Notes: generated from the letters alone by a model not told the origin. A DNA stretch of 64,000 bases from CAYQUC01 sp964420605 (GCA_964420605.1 CAYQUC010000002.1:45940-109939); one strand, 5' to 3'; shown: positions 28,222 to 37,308, numbered from the stretch's first letter. Made by a program: numbers and translations.

Positions 28222-29453
28222 AGGTTCCCTTGGTGCTCTTTAGCGCGTCGCGCTATTCGATTGCTATCAATAATGTTTGAGTTGCTGTAGTGGGTATTGT
28301 TGTTACTATTGTTATGTTCAGGTAACTGCGGCCACCGATCAGTAGTACACGTTTCTTCTTCTAAGCTTGGCCAGTACTGTGGTTGATTTATTACTGTATT
28401 TGTAGTGGATTTAGCGAGTGGACGAGTTGGGCTAAACGGTTCTTGTTTACTGAAATGCTCAGCATTACTAGTTTGTGGTGTTGTTTTACTCTTATCAGAG
28501 CTTTTTTTCTGTTGCTTGCGTTGTTTCTCATTGTAAGTATTAAATAATGGTTGTTTGTTTAACGTTGAACTTTGCTCATTATTAGGCACGTTAAATAACT
28601 TAAGGTGGTTTATCGTTGCTGCGGTTTTAAAATCAATATTTGATTTTTTATCTGTCACAGACTTGGTTGTTGTCGTTTTTTTACTTGCTTGATTCTTAAT
28701 GCCCTCAGCCTGTGCTAGCTTTTTATCTGTGCTAGGTTTCATCTTGTTAACGGCGAATAATGGTATATTAGAAGTGTTTTTCAATTTTTTGTATAATCGC
28801 TGTAAATTATTTTTACGATTAGCTTTATCACTATTTTGTTTTGAGTCGTGATTAGGTTCATGGCTAAATTGCGGTGCTACCGTGGTAGAAACCACTGCGT
28901 TATTTGGTGCTGAAAAAATACTCTGTTGATTTTTTTTACCCGATTTTATTTTAATTTTAAATGGGCTTTTAGTCGAATTGATTTTATTTTTTAAATCCAA
29001 ATTTAAATCCAAATCCAAATCTGGAGCTAAATTATAACCGTGTAATTTTGGCGTTTGCATTGGTGTTGATTCAACCTTGTTAATACTGATAGTGTTGCTA
29101 GTCATGTTGCTATTAATAGGCTCGATTGAACGACTTTCGCTAAACTGTGCTGGAACTTGAGTTTGGGGTTGATCGATAGTATTTATTTTTTCAAATTTAG
29201 TTGTATTACATTCATTTTTGGATACGGCTGATATTTTTGGATATTCAGTATCTTGTAAAAATTCAGGTGCGTATTGTCGAACAACGGATAACCAATGCTC
29301 GGGTGGGCCACCTTGAAGTTTATTAGTTAGAGTATTATTTACAGCCAACGCTTGAGTTGCTTCTAATCTGATAATTATTTTTTCAGTATGGCGCTGTACT
29401 GTTCGGGCAATTAAGAGCAGTAAGCGCTGACTAAGAAGAGTTGGTTTGATCAT
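28209..29453 (-). CDS. Low-complexity, probably disordered protein inside the CIS operon
   Basis: A 414-residue protein. Only the first 75 residues look folded (LLSQRLLLLIARTVQRHTEK then GGPPEHWLSVVRQYAPEFLQ). The remainder is Ser/Thr/Asn/Lys/Gln-rich with simple-sequence runs such as DLDLDLNLDL, and it ends with a short helical IARRAKEHQGNLWSE. I do not recognise it. It lies between tube and LysM adaptor genes, overlapping both by a few bases, where other injection systems have a very small gene (Pvc6/Afp6). It may be an expanded equivalent, a tether or a filler of the tube lumen. Confidence 0.6.
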   Translation of the reverse strand: MIKPTLLSQRLLLLIARTVQRHTEKIIIRLEATQALAVNNTLTNKLQGGPPEHWLSVVRQYAPEFLQDTEYPKISAVSKNECNTTKFEKINTIDQPQTQVPAQFSESRSIEPINSNMTSNTISINKVESTPMQTPKLHGYNLAPDLDLDLNLDLKNKINSTKSPFKIKIKSGKKNQQSIFSAPNNAVVSTTVAPQFSHEPNHDSKQNSDKANRKNNLQRLYKKLKNTSNIPLFAVNKMKPSTDKKLAQAEGIKNQASKKTTTTKSVTDKKSNIDFKTAATINHLKLFNVPNNEQSSTLNKQPLFNTYNEKQRKQQKKSSDKSKTTPQTSNAEHFSKQEPFSPTRPLAKSTTNTVINQPQYWPSLEEETCTTDRWPQLPEHNNSNNNTHYSNSNIIDSNRIARRAKEHQGNLWSE

Positions 29454-29890
29454 TTGCTACGTGTAAAACCTTGATGGGTTAGTGTTAAGGTTTCAATTGC
29501 GGTCTCTTGTCCGAGAGCATTTAGCTGAGTACCACGCCACGATGCTGGCCAGGCAGCTTCTAAATCCCATACGGCTTGGTCGGTTTGTCCATCATTTGAT
29601 TTTAATTTTATGGATACGGCTCGGGTTTCAATTCGTCCTGCAGCGGTTTCCATTAACCAATCCCATAGGTCTCGGGTATCTGTCATGCCCCATTTTAATG
29701 TGACATCACCGTGCGTCACGCAACCCGGTAAGTTTCTGACCGTCGGTAAGGCTCCACCTTCACGATATGCAATTTTTTCTATGTCGATACTCATGCCACT
29801 GACTTCAGTAAAATAGCCTGCTTCTGTTCCTGTTCCTATCTGCAGTGTAAAATTGTAGGCACGGTATATGTCTGTCTGTTCAACCATCAT
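29450..29890 (-). CDS. Inner tube protein (Pvc1/Pvc5 type)
   Basis: A 146-residue tail tube protein (T4 gp19-like family). Recognisable pattern: YNFTLQIGTGTEAGYFTEVS then GMSIDIEKIAYREGG, TLKWGMTDTRDLWDWL and IETLTLTHQGF. Forms the hexameric rings of the tube that carries cargo. Only one tube gene is visible, whereas the Photorhabdus and Serratia prototypes have two. An AGGAGATT site precedes two adjacent ATGs; either may be used. Confidence 0.88.
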   Translation of the reverse strand: MMVEQTDIYRAYNFTLQIGTGTEAGYFTEVSGMSIDIEKIAYREGGALPTVRNLPGCVTHGDVTLKWGMTDTRDLWDWLMETAAGRIETRAVSIKLKSNDGQTDQAVWDLEAAWPASWRGTQLNALGQETAIETLTLTHQGFTRSK

Positions 29891-29908
29891 TAATCTCCTA
29901 AATTAGTT

Positions 29909-31114
29909 TTATTCAGATTCTTCGCTAACTTCTTCGGTTTCAGTACCACCGTCCCATTGGCCAATTCGGAAAATTACAAATTCGGCTGGTTTTACTGGAC
30001 AAATACCGATGTAGGCAATTAAACGACCCGCATCAATTGATTCTGGTGGGTTAGTTTCATCATCGCATTTAACAAAGAAAGCCTGTTCGGGGGTGTCGCC
30101 TTTTAGCGCGCCACTTTGCCATATTAACTTTAAGAAATTTGATGCTTCACGTTTTAATATTCCGTGGGTATTACTATCGTTGGATGCAAATACTAAAAAA
30201 CGAGTGCCGTTACCGATGGATTCTTCGATCATATTAAATAATCGACGAACATTAATGTATTTCCATTGGCTTGACGATTCAGCCAAGGTTCGTGCACCCC
30301 AGATTTTAATTCCGGCATCATCAAAAAATCGAATGCAATTAACTCCCGCAGTATTCAATTCGCCTTGTTCTTCATTTGTCACGCGGTAACTAATTCCAAG
30401 CGCACCGCGAATAGGCTCGTTTGCAGGTGCCTTGTGCACACCCAGTGTTGCATCGGTACGAGCATAAACACCAGCAATATAACCTGATGGACCAACGGTG
30501 ACAGTGGTCGAGGGGTTTAATGGGTCGGCTATTAAAATACTTGGAAAATAAAATGCCGCATATTCTGAGTTGCGCGGACGAACGCCGTCTTTTTTATTTT
30601 TCGCTTTATCACCGTCTTTGTCACTTGTTGCCGTAGCCACTTTTTTAAGTTGATCAGTATTGTCAACATCAAGTGCAGCATCAAGAATAGCAAAACAATT
30701 ACCCATTTTTTCACAGTGTGAAATAAGTGATTCATAATCCGCGGCGTTGGTGTACCCCGGAGCCGCAATAATTTTGGGTTCGGTAAAACCTTGTAACACA
30801 GAAATACCAGTGTTTGCTTTACCATCACCCGCGACAGGGTTGCCCTTACCTATGTTTAAAATATAACAACGACTGCCACCGTTGTGGAAAAACCCAAATA
30901 CAGCTCGTGCTAAATCGGTACTGTTTTTAGAGTCGGCAACAAATTTTTTTCTAAATTGAGTCCAATTATTAACTGCAGTTGGTTCGTTAAGATAAGCATT
31001 TTGCAGTGGTGGTACTCCAATTAAACAGGCGGTACTGGTTGGTACTGCCTCGATGGAATTCGCACCAGTATCAATTTCTTCTACGTAGACACCCGGGTAG
31101 TTGTATGTTGGCAT
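29909..31114 (-). CDS. Contractile tail sheath protein (Pvc2-4 type)
   Basis: A 401-residue sheath protein. The N-terminus NYPGVYVEEIDTGANSIEAV is the usual strand-exchange arm, and the C-terminal sheath domain is recognised by IRFFDDAGIKIWGARTL, WKYINVRRLFNMIEESI and AYIGICPVKPAEFVIFRIGQ. The sheath stores the energy that drives the tube into a target. Only one sheath gene is present; an acidic tail (GGTETEEVSEESE) ends it. It starts one base after the cap gene. Confidence 0.92.
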   Translation of the reverse strand: MPTYNYPGVYVEEIDTGANSIEAVPTSTACLIGVPPLQNAYLNEPTAVNNWTQFRKKFVADSKNSTDLARAVFGFFHNGGSRCYILNIGKGNPVAGDGKANTGISVLQGFTEPKIIAAPGYTNAADYESLISHCEKMGNCFAILDAALDVDNTDQLKKVATATSDKDGDKAKNKKDGVRPRNSEYAAFYFPSILIADPLNPSTTVTVGPSGYIAGVYARTDATLGVHKAPANEPIRGALGISYRVTNEEQGELNTAGVNCIRFFDDAGIKIWGARTLAESSSQWKYINVRRLFNMIEESIGNGTRFLVFASNDSNTHGILKREASNFLKLIWQSGALKGDTPEQAFFVKCDDETNPPESIDAGRLIAYIGICPVKPAEFVIFRIGQWDGGTETEEVSEESE

Positions 31115-31115
31115 A

Positions 31116-31814
31116 TCAAAGCTCCATTACATCAAAGTGGATAATTAGTGGCTTTGCATCTTTTGTATCATGCTTGGCCTCGATTTCAAGAACGCGATTT
31201 CGTGCTTTTATTTTTAACTTCTTAATAACCGGCGTTTCAGGGACGGTGTTAAATTTAAAACGGCCGTTAGAATCTGTTGTTGTGTTTAGCTGGTAAGCAG
31301 GTATTTCGACCTTGGCCTGAGCAACGGGGATATCCTCAGGCCCCAGTACTACACCCTGTAGTGACACAATTGAAGATTGTTGAATTTCGAGAGGATAGCG
31401 AATTATGGGTGCCAAATATTCTTTACGTTTGAGTGTTAAAGGTAGCTGCAATAAAAAAGCCGGACGTGGCGTGATGCCAAAGGCAAGCCACAATTGGCTT
31501 GAGATGGGTTCTAAATCAATTTGAAAATCAGGGTTTTCCATCGCGCTAAAAATAAGCGTGCTTAAATTTTGTTGTGCTTGCCCAGCGTCGTCACCCCAAC
31601 TGCTAACCAGATAACGTAATTGAAATTGATGTGCACGTTTCTTTGCAGCTGCGGTTGTTACTACCGCAGGTAAAAACTCCATCAGATACAAGCTTACGCC
31701 ATCGTTCCCATCGCGATCGCCAGGCGCTTGAAATGTGAGTTCTAAGTTAGGTATTGTAGAGTCCACCCATGAAGCTAAATTCTGGTTGACTGCGCTGATT
31801 GTTGATTCAGGCAT
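31116..31814 (-). CDS. DUF4255 cap protein (Pvc16/Afp16 type) with C-terminal Ig-like domain
   Basis: A 232-residue protein and first structural gene of the operon. Residues 1-150 match the DUF4255 family (VSLYLMEFLPAV, RYLVSSWGDDAGQAQQNLST and PRPAFLLQLPLTL), which caps and terminates the sheath and tube. Residues from about 155 form a carboxypeptidase-regulatory-like beta sandwich (SLQGVVLGPEDIPVAQAKVE, TDSNGRFKFNTVP). Its own ribosome site is weak; a short coding leader lies directly upstream (31818-31844). Confidence 0.85.
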   Translation of the reverse strand: MPESTISAVNQNLASWVDSTIPNLELTFQAPGDRDGNDGVSLYLMEFLPAVVTTAAAKKRAHQFQLRYLVSSWGDDAGQAQQNLSTLIFSAMENPDFQIDLEPISSQLWLAFGITPRPAFLLQLPLTLKRKEYLAPIIRYPLEIQQSSIVSLQGVVLGPEDIPVAQAKVEIPAYQLNTTTDSNGRFKFNTVPETPVIKKLKIKARNRVLEIEAKHDTKDAKPLIIHFDVMEL

Positions 31815-31817
31815 ATC

Positions 31818-31844
31818 TCAATTGAGCGCACTGTAGTCGCTCAT
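31818..31844 (-). CDS. Eight-residue leader peptide MSDYSALN in front of the CIS operon
   Basis: ATG at 31844 follows a strong TGGAGG site and encodes MSDYSALN before TGA; the cap gene's ATG begins three bases after that TGA. Such spacing allows a terminating ribosome to restart on the cap gene. It may instead be the leftover of a longer N-terminus. No homologue can be judged at this size. Confidence 0.35.
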   Translation of the reverse strand: MSDYSALN

Positions 31845-32450
31845 GACCTCCATTTTTTACTAATTTTTTTTGTTCCTTATGAATGCGTTGTGTCTTTGGC
31901 ACTCATAACAGCAGGTCTTTTTTATAATTTATTTTAGTGTTTTTGTGATCATTAAGACTAGCATATTTCTGAAACCTTACCAGTACAATTGTTTTTATTT
32001 ACGGTAACAAGAAAGCATAGTACCACTTAACTTCAGTAAATATGCTGCAATAGTAGTGTCTATTTAAAATATATATGCATACTTAAGAGTAGCATTTTGT
32101 TTTTAAAAAAATAAGGTGAATAGTTTACATAAAAGTTGTAATAAATAAACAAAGTGAATACTTTATAATTTTCTGTACTAGAATTAGACATGGTGGGTGA
32201 AATAAAAAAATACAAATAGCTGTTGTGTGGGCCCGAGCGCCATCTGTAAATTTCCAATTGAGAGTATTTGTTTTATGGCTTTTTAATTTTCCTTAATGAA
32301 ATTATTATCCAGATTATTGAATTAAATAGGTACTTACACATTACGTTTTAGTGGTATAAATTATACGTTTATGTGACAGCGTGAGAGAGGTTCAATTTTG
32401 AAATTGCTTGATCAAGAAATATTAAAAATAAAATACAGGACGACAATAGT
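31845..32450. other. Divergent intergenic region between CIS operon and metacaspase gene
   Basis: About 600 AT-rich bases with no convincing gene; a 65-codon minus-strand frame at 32060-32257 has no support. It should contain the promoters of the two divergent transcripts. On the plus strand TTACAC and TATAAA near 32335-32361 are only a weak candidate (15-base spacing). The metacaspase gene itself has a plausible AGGACG site. Confidence 0.5.
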
Positions 32451-35252
32451 ATGTCATTAGCATCGTTTTCAAGAATGCAGATCAATGTATTAGTTTTAGT
32501 AAGTTTAATTTTGTTATCGTGTAATGACGGTAATTCAACGACAACCAATGATCAGGCGACACTAAATGAAAACAAAAAATGTACATTTAATAAGGCTGTT
32601 ACAACTGATGGTATGCGTCGACTTGCTGTGATAGTTGGCGTTAGTGATTATCAAAATGATATTATTCCGGATCTGGAAGGCCCACAATACGATGCTAAAC
32701 GAATGTACGAATTATTAACTGGGAAAAATGGTTACGGTTTCCCGAAAGAAAATGTGTGTTTATTATTAAACAGTGACGCGACTACCGCAGCATTTGTAAA
32801 TGCGTTCCAAAAGGGCTTGGTTCAACGTGCCCAAAAAGGTGACGTTGCCGTTGTGTATTATGCTGGTCATGGTTCTCAAAAGGTCGATACCACCGGTACC
32901 GAAGCCGATGGCTTAAATGAGACATTTTTATTCCACGATGCACGTGTGGGTAAAGTCCGCGATTTTGTTGATAATAAAATGAACCGTTTATTAAAAAGAC
33001 TTTACCAAAAAACTACTAATATAGTTGCTATTTTTGACATGTGTAATGCCATGTCAGCAACGCGAGATGTGGCTAAATCGTCGTATGTACCGCGTTTTTT
33101 TGTGGCCGATAGTGTTGAAGATAACACTATTACTCGAGCTGATAGTGATGCCTTTAATGATGGTAGCAATGACTGGTTACCGGAAGTCATGCCGGGTTTA
33201 ATCGCCTTAACAGCAGCGAGTGATGGTACACCCGCAGTCGAAAAAGACAAACGCGGAATTTTTACGGATGCACTGATTAAAGTATTATCCCCAGTATCAA
33301 AAGAGCCCATCACCTATGCCCAGCTTGCTCGGCAAGTTCCGCCATTAGTTGCAGCGCAAAGTTATCAAATTCCTGCGTTTCAGGGTGATTTGAATAAAGT
33401 AGTATTCGCTAATAAAAAACGCTTACGTCCAATCGCTTGGGAAATTAATCGTTTATCTCCCAGTTTGGAAATAACCGGTACTCCAATGCCGGGCATGGGT
33501 GTTGGTGCTGAACTGAGAATTTATGATGGTTCGGTTGTGGGAGCCGATACCCGCGATCCCGGTAAAGCTAAAGCAACGATTGTGATCGATTCGATGACAT
33601 CACTAAACGCCAAAGCACACTTCACCGCAAAAAATAGCAAACTTGCAAAGCCAAGTTTAGGGGACATTGCAGTATTAGTTCGTCCTGCTGATAAATACGT
33701 CGGCATTAGTGTTCGTTTGCGAACCGCATCGAAACCCGGTGGTATACCAAAATCACGTGCAAGCGCAATAGCCAACGCCATTAAATCAGATAGTGAAGCA
33801 AAATTATTAGTTAGGGTTAGTAGCGGTAAGGCCGATTTTGAATTGAGCATGGGTAGTGATAAAAAAATTCTATTATGGGGGCCAGAAAATAAAGTCCGTG
33901 TGGTTTATGATAACGATCGCGCCATTGCAACTAATCTGTGGCAACACGCACGGCAACAAGCGTTGTTATTACTCCAAGGTGAAACCGGAGCAGATTTTAT
34001 AGACAACGAAACGCTGCAAGTCAGCCTTATTCCTGCAAAAAAACAAGGGCCATGTGCCAAAGGAAATTGGGAACAAGCAAAACCAAACTCGCAACAAATT
34101 ATTCCACTGTGTCATCGCTGGCATTTAACAGTAAAACTATCCCAAGACTCTCCGTACCCATTAATGATTGGTGCCGTAATATTTTCTGCCGACGGTGGTA
34201 TGTATGGCTTACCATCCGATGGGCGCACAGTGGTACTAAAACCGGGTGATCAAAAGACCTTTAATAGTCGGCGCGAAACATTTGCGGGTGGTTTACCGTT
34301 ATCAATCAATGACAATATCATGGTATTTGGTACTAGAGAAACCAATCCTGTGCGTTGGAGTGAGTTAACACAAGCTGCCAGAACCCGAGGTACTACTACT
34401 AGTAGTTTAAATAAAGCATTAGGGCGTTATTTAAGACCAGGTACTCGCGGCGTATCGGTAGTTGATGACGTGGAAGAAAATACAACCTGGACTCAAACAA
34501 CGATTTCAACTCGTGTTGAAGCAAACGAAAAATTTATTGCATTAAAAAAGGGTAAAGAAACCGGACCGGCCAATTTTCGTGAGTATACCATTACCAACTT
34601 TGATCTCAGACCCTACCTTCCCGATGATAAAAATTCAGCGTTATATAAAGTTTTGCAACAAGGTGATTGGTTAGTTAACGAAGCGGCGCAAGGTGGTATT
34701 AAATACAAACAACATCGTTGGAAAAAAGCCAGTGATGAAGCCAATCTCAAAATCGGAATCGATTGCTCACGCTTTATTTGGTATGTCTTTACTCGCGCAG
34801 GTTTGAAATACAACAAAAAAAATACTTATTTACCTACTGCCATGATGGTTACAAAAAATACCTTAATGAATACAGAATTTAAACGCTGTGATAAAGCTCC
34901 CTCTAAAATCGGTGATGTATTGGTGTATCGCAGCAGTAAAAAAGGCGATGGACATGTAGTGATGGTGATTGATCCAGTTAAGCGCATTGCCATTGGCTCG
35001 CACGGCTATGATGGTAATGTTCGTTTCGGTAAAAAACCAAAAACGGGTGCTGAGTACCAATTAATTAAAGTAAAGAAAAATTGGAAGGCGTGGGATAGAA
35101 AAGACATGAAACTTGCCGCTTGTTATCGCTACCGGGTGTTTGACAAAGAAGAAAAATCACGCGGAGCGCTAGGCGTACAAGCGTTAGCGGGAATATGCAG
35201 TTCGAATAAGCAATGTTTAAAGACCAATGGATTAATAAAAGATGAAAAATAA
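32451..35252 (+). CDS. Lipoprotein fusing a metacaspase-like C14 domain to an NlpC/P60-like peptidase
   Basis: A 933-residue predicted outer-membrane lipoprotein (lipobox LILLSCND). Residues about 55-320 form a caspase-fold peptidase with catalytic His140 in YYAGHGSQ and Cys198 in FDMCNA (instead of the commoner DSCHSG). A DUF4384-like segment lies around 555-650 (MIGAVIFSADGGMYGLPSDG). The last 170 residues look like an NlpC/P60-type cell-wall or amide hydrolase: Cys772 in GIDCSRFIWYVFTRAGL, GDVLVYR, then His835 in GHVVMVID. Both active sites appear intact. It is transcribed divergently from the contractile injection operon. Likely a periplasmic protease/peptidoglycan hydrolase; activation mechanism unknown. 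Confidence 0.78.
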   Translation: MSLASFSRMQINVLVLVSLILLSCNDGNSTTTNDQATLNENKKCTFNKAVTTDGMRRLAVIVGVSDYQNDIIPDLEGPQYDAKRMYELLTGKNGYGFPKENVCLLLNSDATTAAFVNAFQKGLVQRAQKGDVAVVYYAGHGSQKVDTTGTEADGLNETFLFHDARVGKVRDFVDNKMNRLLKRLYQKTTNIVAIFDMCNAMSATRDVAKSSYVPRFFVADSVEDNTITRADSDAFNDGSNDWLPEVMPGLIALTAASDGTPAVEKDKRGIFTDALIKVLSPVSKEPITYAQLARQVPPLVAAQSYQIPAFQGDLNKVVFANKKRLRPIAWEINRLSPSLEITGTPMPGMGVGAELRIYDGSVVGADTRDPGKAKATIVIDSMTSLNAKAHFTAKNSKLAKPSLGDIAVLVRPADKYVGISVRLRTASKPGGIPKSRASAIANAIKSDSEAKLLVRVSSGKADFELSMGSDKKILLWGPENKVRVVYDNDRAIATNLWQHARQQALLLLQGETGADFIDNETLQVSLIPAKKQGPCAKGNWEQAKPNSQQIIPLCHRWHLTVKLSQDSPYPLMIGAVIFSADGGMYGLPSDGRTVVLKPGDQKTFNSRRETFAGGLPLSINDNIMVFGTRETNPVRWSELTQAARTRGTTTSSLNKALGRYLRPGTRGVSVVDDVEENTTWTQTTISTRVEANEKFIALKKGKETGPANFREYTITNFDLRPYLPDDKNSALYKVLQQGDWLVNEAAQGGIKYKQHRWKKASDEANLKIGIDCSRFIWYVFTRAGLKYNKKNTYLPTAMMVTKNTLMNTEFKRCDKAPSKIGDVLVYRSSKKGDGHVVMVIDPVKRIAIGSHGYDGNVRFGKKPKTGAEYQLIKVKKNWKAWDRKDMKLAACYRYRVFDKEEKSRGALGVQALAGICSSNKQCLKTNGLIKDEK

Positions 35253-35265
35253 AGGTGATCTTAAT

Positions 35266-35619
35266 ATGGATGGATATTTAAATTCACGTTCAATGATAAC
35301 ACCGGGTATTGCTGGTGCAACAACGACTATGATAACTGGAACATTGGCTGGACAGTTCGGCCTACCGGGAAATTATACCGCACTGGTGGTTAGTTTTATT
35401 CTGGGGTTAATGGTATTGCAAGATAATTCAATTGTGATATATCAGCGGTTAATGTTTTACGTAGTAAATTCAATTGTAATTTTTACTATGGCGATGGGGA
35501 TTAATGCCGCAGGAGTTGCCGCATCAAAAAAATCTGATCTTATCACACGTTCTGTTCCCATGGATGACCAAGTTAGAAAGGTAAATAAAAATCCAGCTTT
35601 TTTCCACAACTGGTTATAG
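35266..35619 (+). CDS. Small multi-pass membrane protein
   Basis: About 117 residues with two or three hydrophobic helices (YTALVVSFILGLMVLQDN and FYVVNSIVIFTMAMGINAAG) and a charged C-terminal tail. I prefer the ATG at 35266, which has AAAGGTGATC just before it, over the one at 35242 that overlaps the metacaspase gene. Family not recognised. Coupled position suggests it is made together with the metacaspase lipoprotein. Confidence 0.55.
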   Translation: MDGYLNSRSMITPGIAGATTTMITGTLAGQFGLPGNYTALVVSFILGLMVLQDNSIVIYQRLMFYVVNSIVIFTMAMGINAAGVAASKKSDLITRSVPMDDQVRKVNKNPAFFHNWL

Positions 35620-36087
35620 CTTAACGCACAAATCATCATCCCTTTTTCTATTATAAGTTGTTCATCAGAATACAGTGATGGTGAAACTAGAAATGCTGAA
35701 ATAAATAAGCCGAATATTGTCGATGGTGTATCAGGTAAACATAATGAAAAAGTAAAACTCGAAATAATAGAGTTTAAAATTGAGCCTCCATTTGTGATGA
35801 TAGGGCAAACAGTCACATTAACGTGGCAAACATCGGGTGCCAGTACTGTAAAAATTACTGGTTTTAAGAAAGTTTTTCCTGCTGAAGGTAGGTTGTCAAT
35901 TAAACTAAATTTAAAGGAAAAATACACGCTTGTAGCGCAGTCACAATCGAAATCGGTTAGAAGCAGTGTTAAGCTTAGTATCGCAGTGCCTTTGAAAAAA
36001 ACGACAACTAAAAAAACAGCTTTAATCATTAAACAACGTAGTGTTACAAAAAGAACAAACACTAAAAGCATTACTCCAAGTCAGTAA
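35620..36087 (+). pseudogene. Lipoprotein-like Ig-fold gene without a start codon
   Basis: The frame after the TAG of the membrane-protein gene stays open for 155 codons and reads like a lipoprotein: short hydrophobic run, lipobox-like IISCSS, acidic linker, then an Ig-type strand pattern (EFKIEPPFVMIGQTVTLTW, YTLVAQSQS) and a Lys/Thr-rich tail. No ATG, GTG or TTG lies between the TAG and the lipobox. A start at 35791-35796 would cut into the Ig domain. Either the start codon has been lost or this is the remains of a longer gene; read-through of the TAG is less likely. Confidence 0.45.
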
Positions 36088-36121
36088 TGCTATTAATTCG
36101 TTTTACTCATTATTGCAATAG

Positions 36122-36582
36122 ATGAATCCTATAAACAAGATATATTGTCTTGTTCTTTATGCGTGTTCATGCTGTTTGCTTTCTTGTAACAATGTCGACT
36201 ATAAAGAAAAAAAAGTAATAAATAACTTACAACCCGAGTTAGTTGTTCAACTTAGTCACTCTAATGTTATTTCAGACATGGCCGTATCACCTAAAAAAAT
36301 CCTTAGTAACCGCCAGTTGGGATAAAACACTGTGTCTGTGGGATGCGAATTCAGGGTAAGAGATACGACGTTCGCTGGGCAGTGTTTTTACCTGATGGGA
36401 CATTAATTTTAACGGTAAGTCGTGATGGCTCTGCGCGAATATGGGATAGGTTAACCGGAAAAGAACTCAGTGTTTTACGTGGTCACAAAAATGAAAAAAG
36501 CATTCGCTCTGATCATTGTCAAAAAATGGAAAATATATTTTAACAGCAAATGATGATACAACCGTATTACTGCAATTGACTT
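36122..36582 (+). pseudogene. Decayed WD40-repeat lipoprotein gene
   Basis: Starts with an intact lipoprotein signal (lipobox CLLSCNN) and the beginning of a WD40 blade (VVQLSHSNVISDMAVSP). Continuation requires a change of frame near the A-run at 36293 to read LVTASWDKTLCLWDANSG. A second change near 36355 gives FLPDGTLILTVSRDGSARIW and LSVLRGHKN, and a third near 36510 gives LSKNGKYILTANDDTTVLLQ. At least three frameshifts in under 500 bases, and loss of the remaining blades, mark it as a pseudogene. Confidence 0.7.
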
Positions 36583-37308
36583 TGCTTGGTACTGATAGTA
36601 ATTCATCGAGAGCATCCCATGTTAAGCATACACAGGGAAGAGGCTCGCCTGACGGTAATGGAAAAAGCTTAATCGGGGAAGCAGTACATGAATTTCGAAA
36701 ATCTGATACTAATGAGTGTGCTCAAACAAGAGGAATGACAATGAAACACTTTGTTGCAGTCAGTAACGCAGCTGCATAAATGGGCATGGATATTGAAGAC
36801 ATTTTCACGAATATGTGAGAGTAGTCAGATATTTTGAGACAACAACAAGAACTAAAAGCGGATCGGAGCCCTTTTGTGCTATGTGAAGCACTTCGCGCCA
36901 AAAAAACTACGCACTAGTGCGTAATGATCAAGAAGTTGCCTCTACAATCTAGCTAGACTCCAACCATTTTTTGGCGCAACTCACACAAGTGGCACGTATA
37001 CTGTATCTGGGAATGACGTAACCATCGGCCTTGCACGCCATACCAAAAAAGTAGATTACTTAATTAACCAAACACACTGAAAATATATAGAGCATTAAAG
37101 TACTAACGAAACTTACATCGGTTATCTGAAGGTGTTAGTAATTAGGATTTATTTTATATATATTTAATATCGAGTATATACCAATATGTTAAATTTAATC
37201 ACGCACCAAATTACGGTGTGCGACAAAAAGTATTTATTGTTTTAATAGTATAAATAGCGTCATAATAGAATGACGTAACATTGAATATTTTATCTTTTTA
37301 AATTTGAT
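36583..37308. other. Gene-free stretch after the WD40 pseudogene
   Basis: About 720 bases without a credible gene. Short frames (one ending VAVSNAAA at 36779 and a stretch reading GTYTVSGNDVTIGLARHTKK near 36990) look like scraps of decayed coding DNA. It contains a notable set of nested palindromes (36894-36977), listed separately. The region before 37309 is AT-rich and presumably carries the promoter of the antiporter gene. Confidence 0.5.
36894..36977. repeat. Nested palindromes within an 11-bp inverted repeat
   Basis: GCGCCAAAAAA (36894-36904) is repeated inverted as TTTTTTGGCGC (36967-36977). Between them lies a perfect 16-base palindrome TACGCACTAGTGCGTA (36908-36923) and the shorter TCTAGCTAGA near 36949. 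The whole can fold as a cruciform. No transposase is nearby. Confidence 0.5.

Noticed and set aside
32060..32257. 65-codon minus-strand frame between the CIS operon and the metacaspase gene
   Set aside because: Unusual composition, no ribosome site, no resemblance to a protein family; AT-rich intergenic DNA explains it.
35457..36071. 204-codon minus-strand frame opposite the membrane protein and Ig-like remnant
   Set aside because: It lies antisense to better-supported coding DNA and consists of low-quality hydrophobic sequence.
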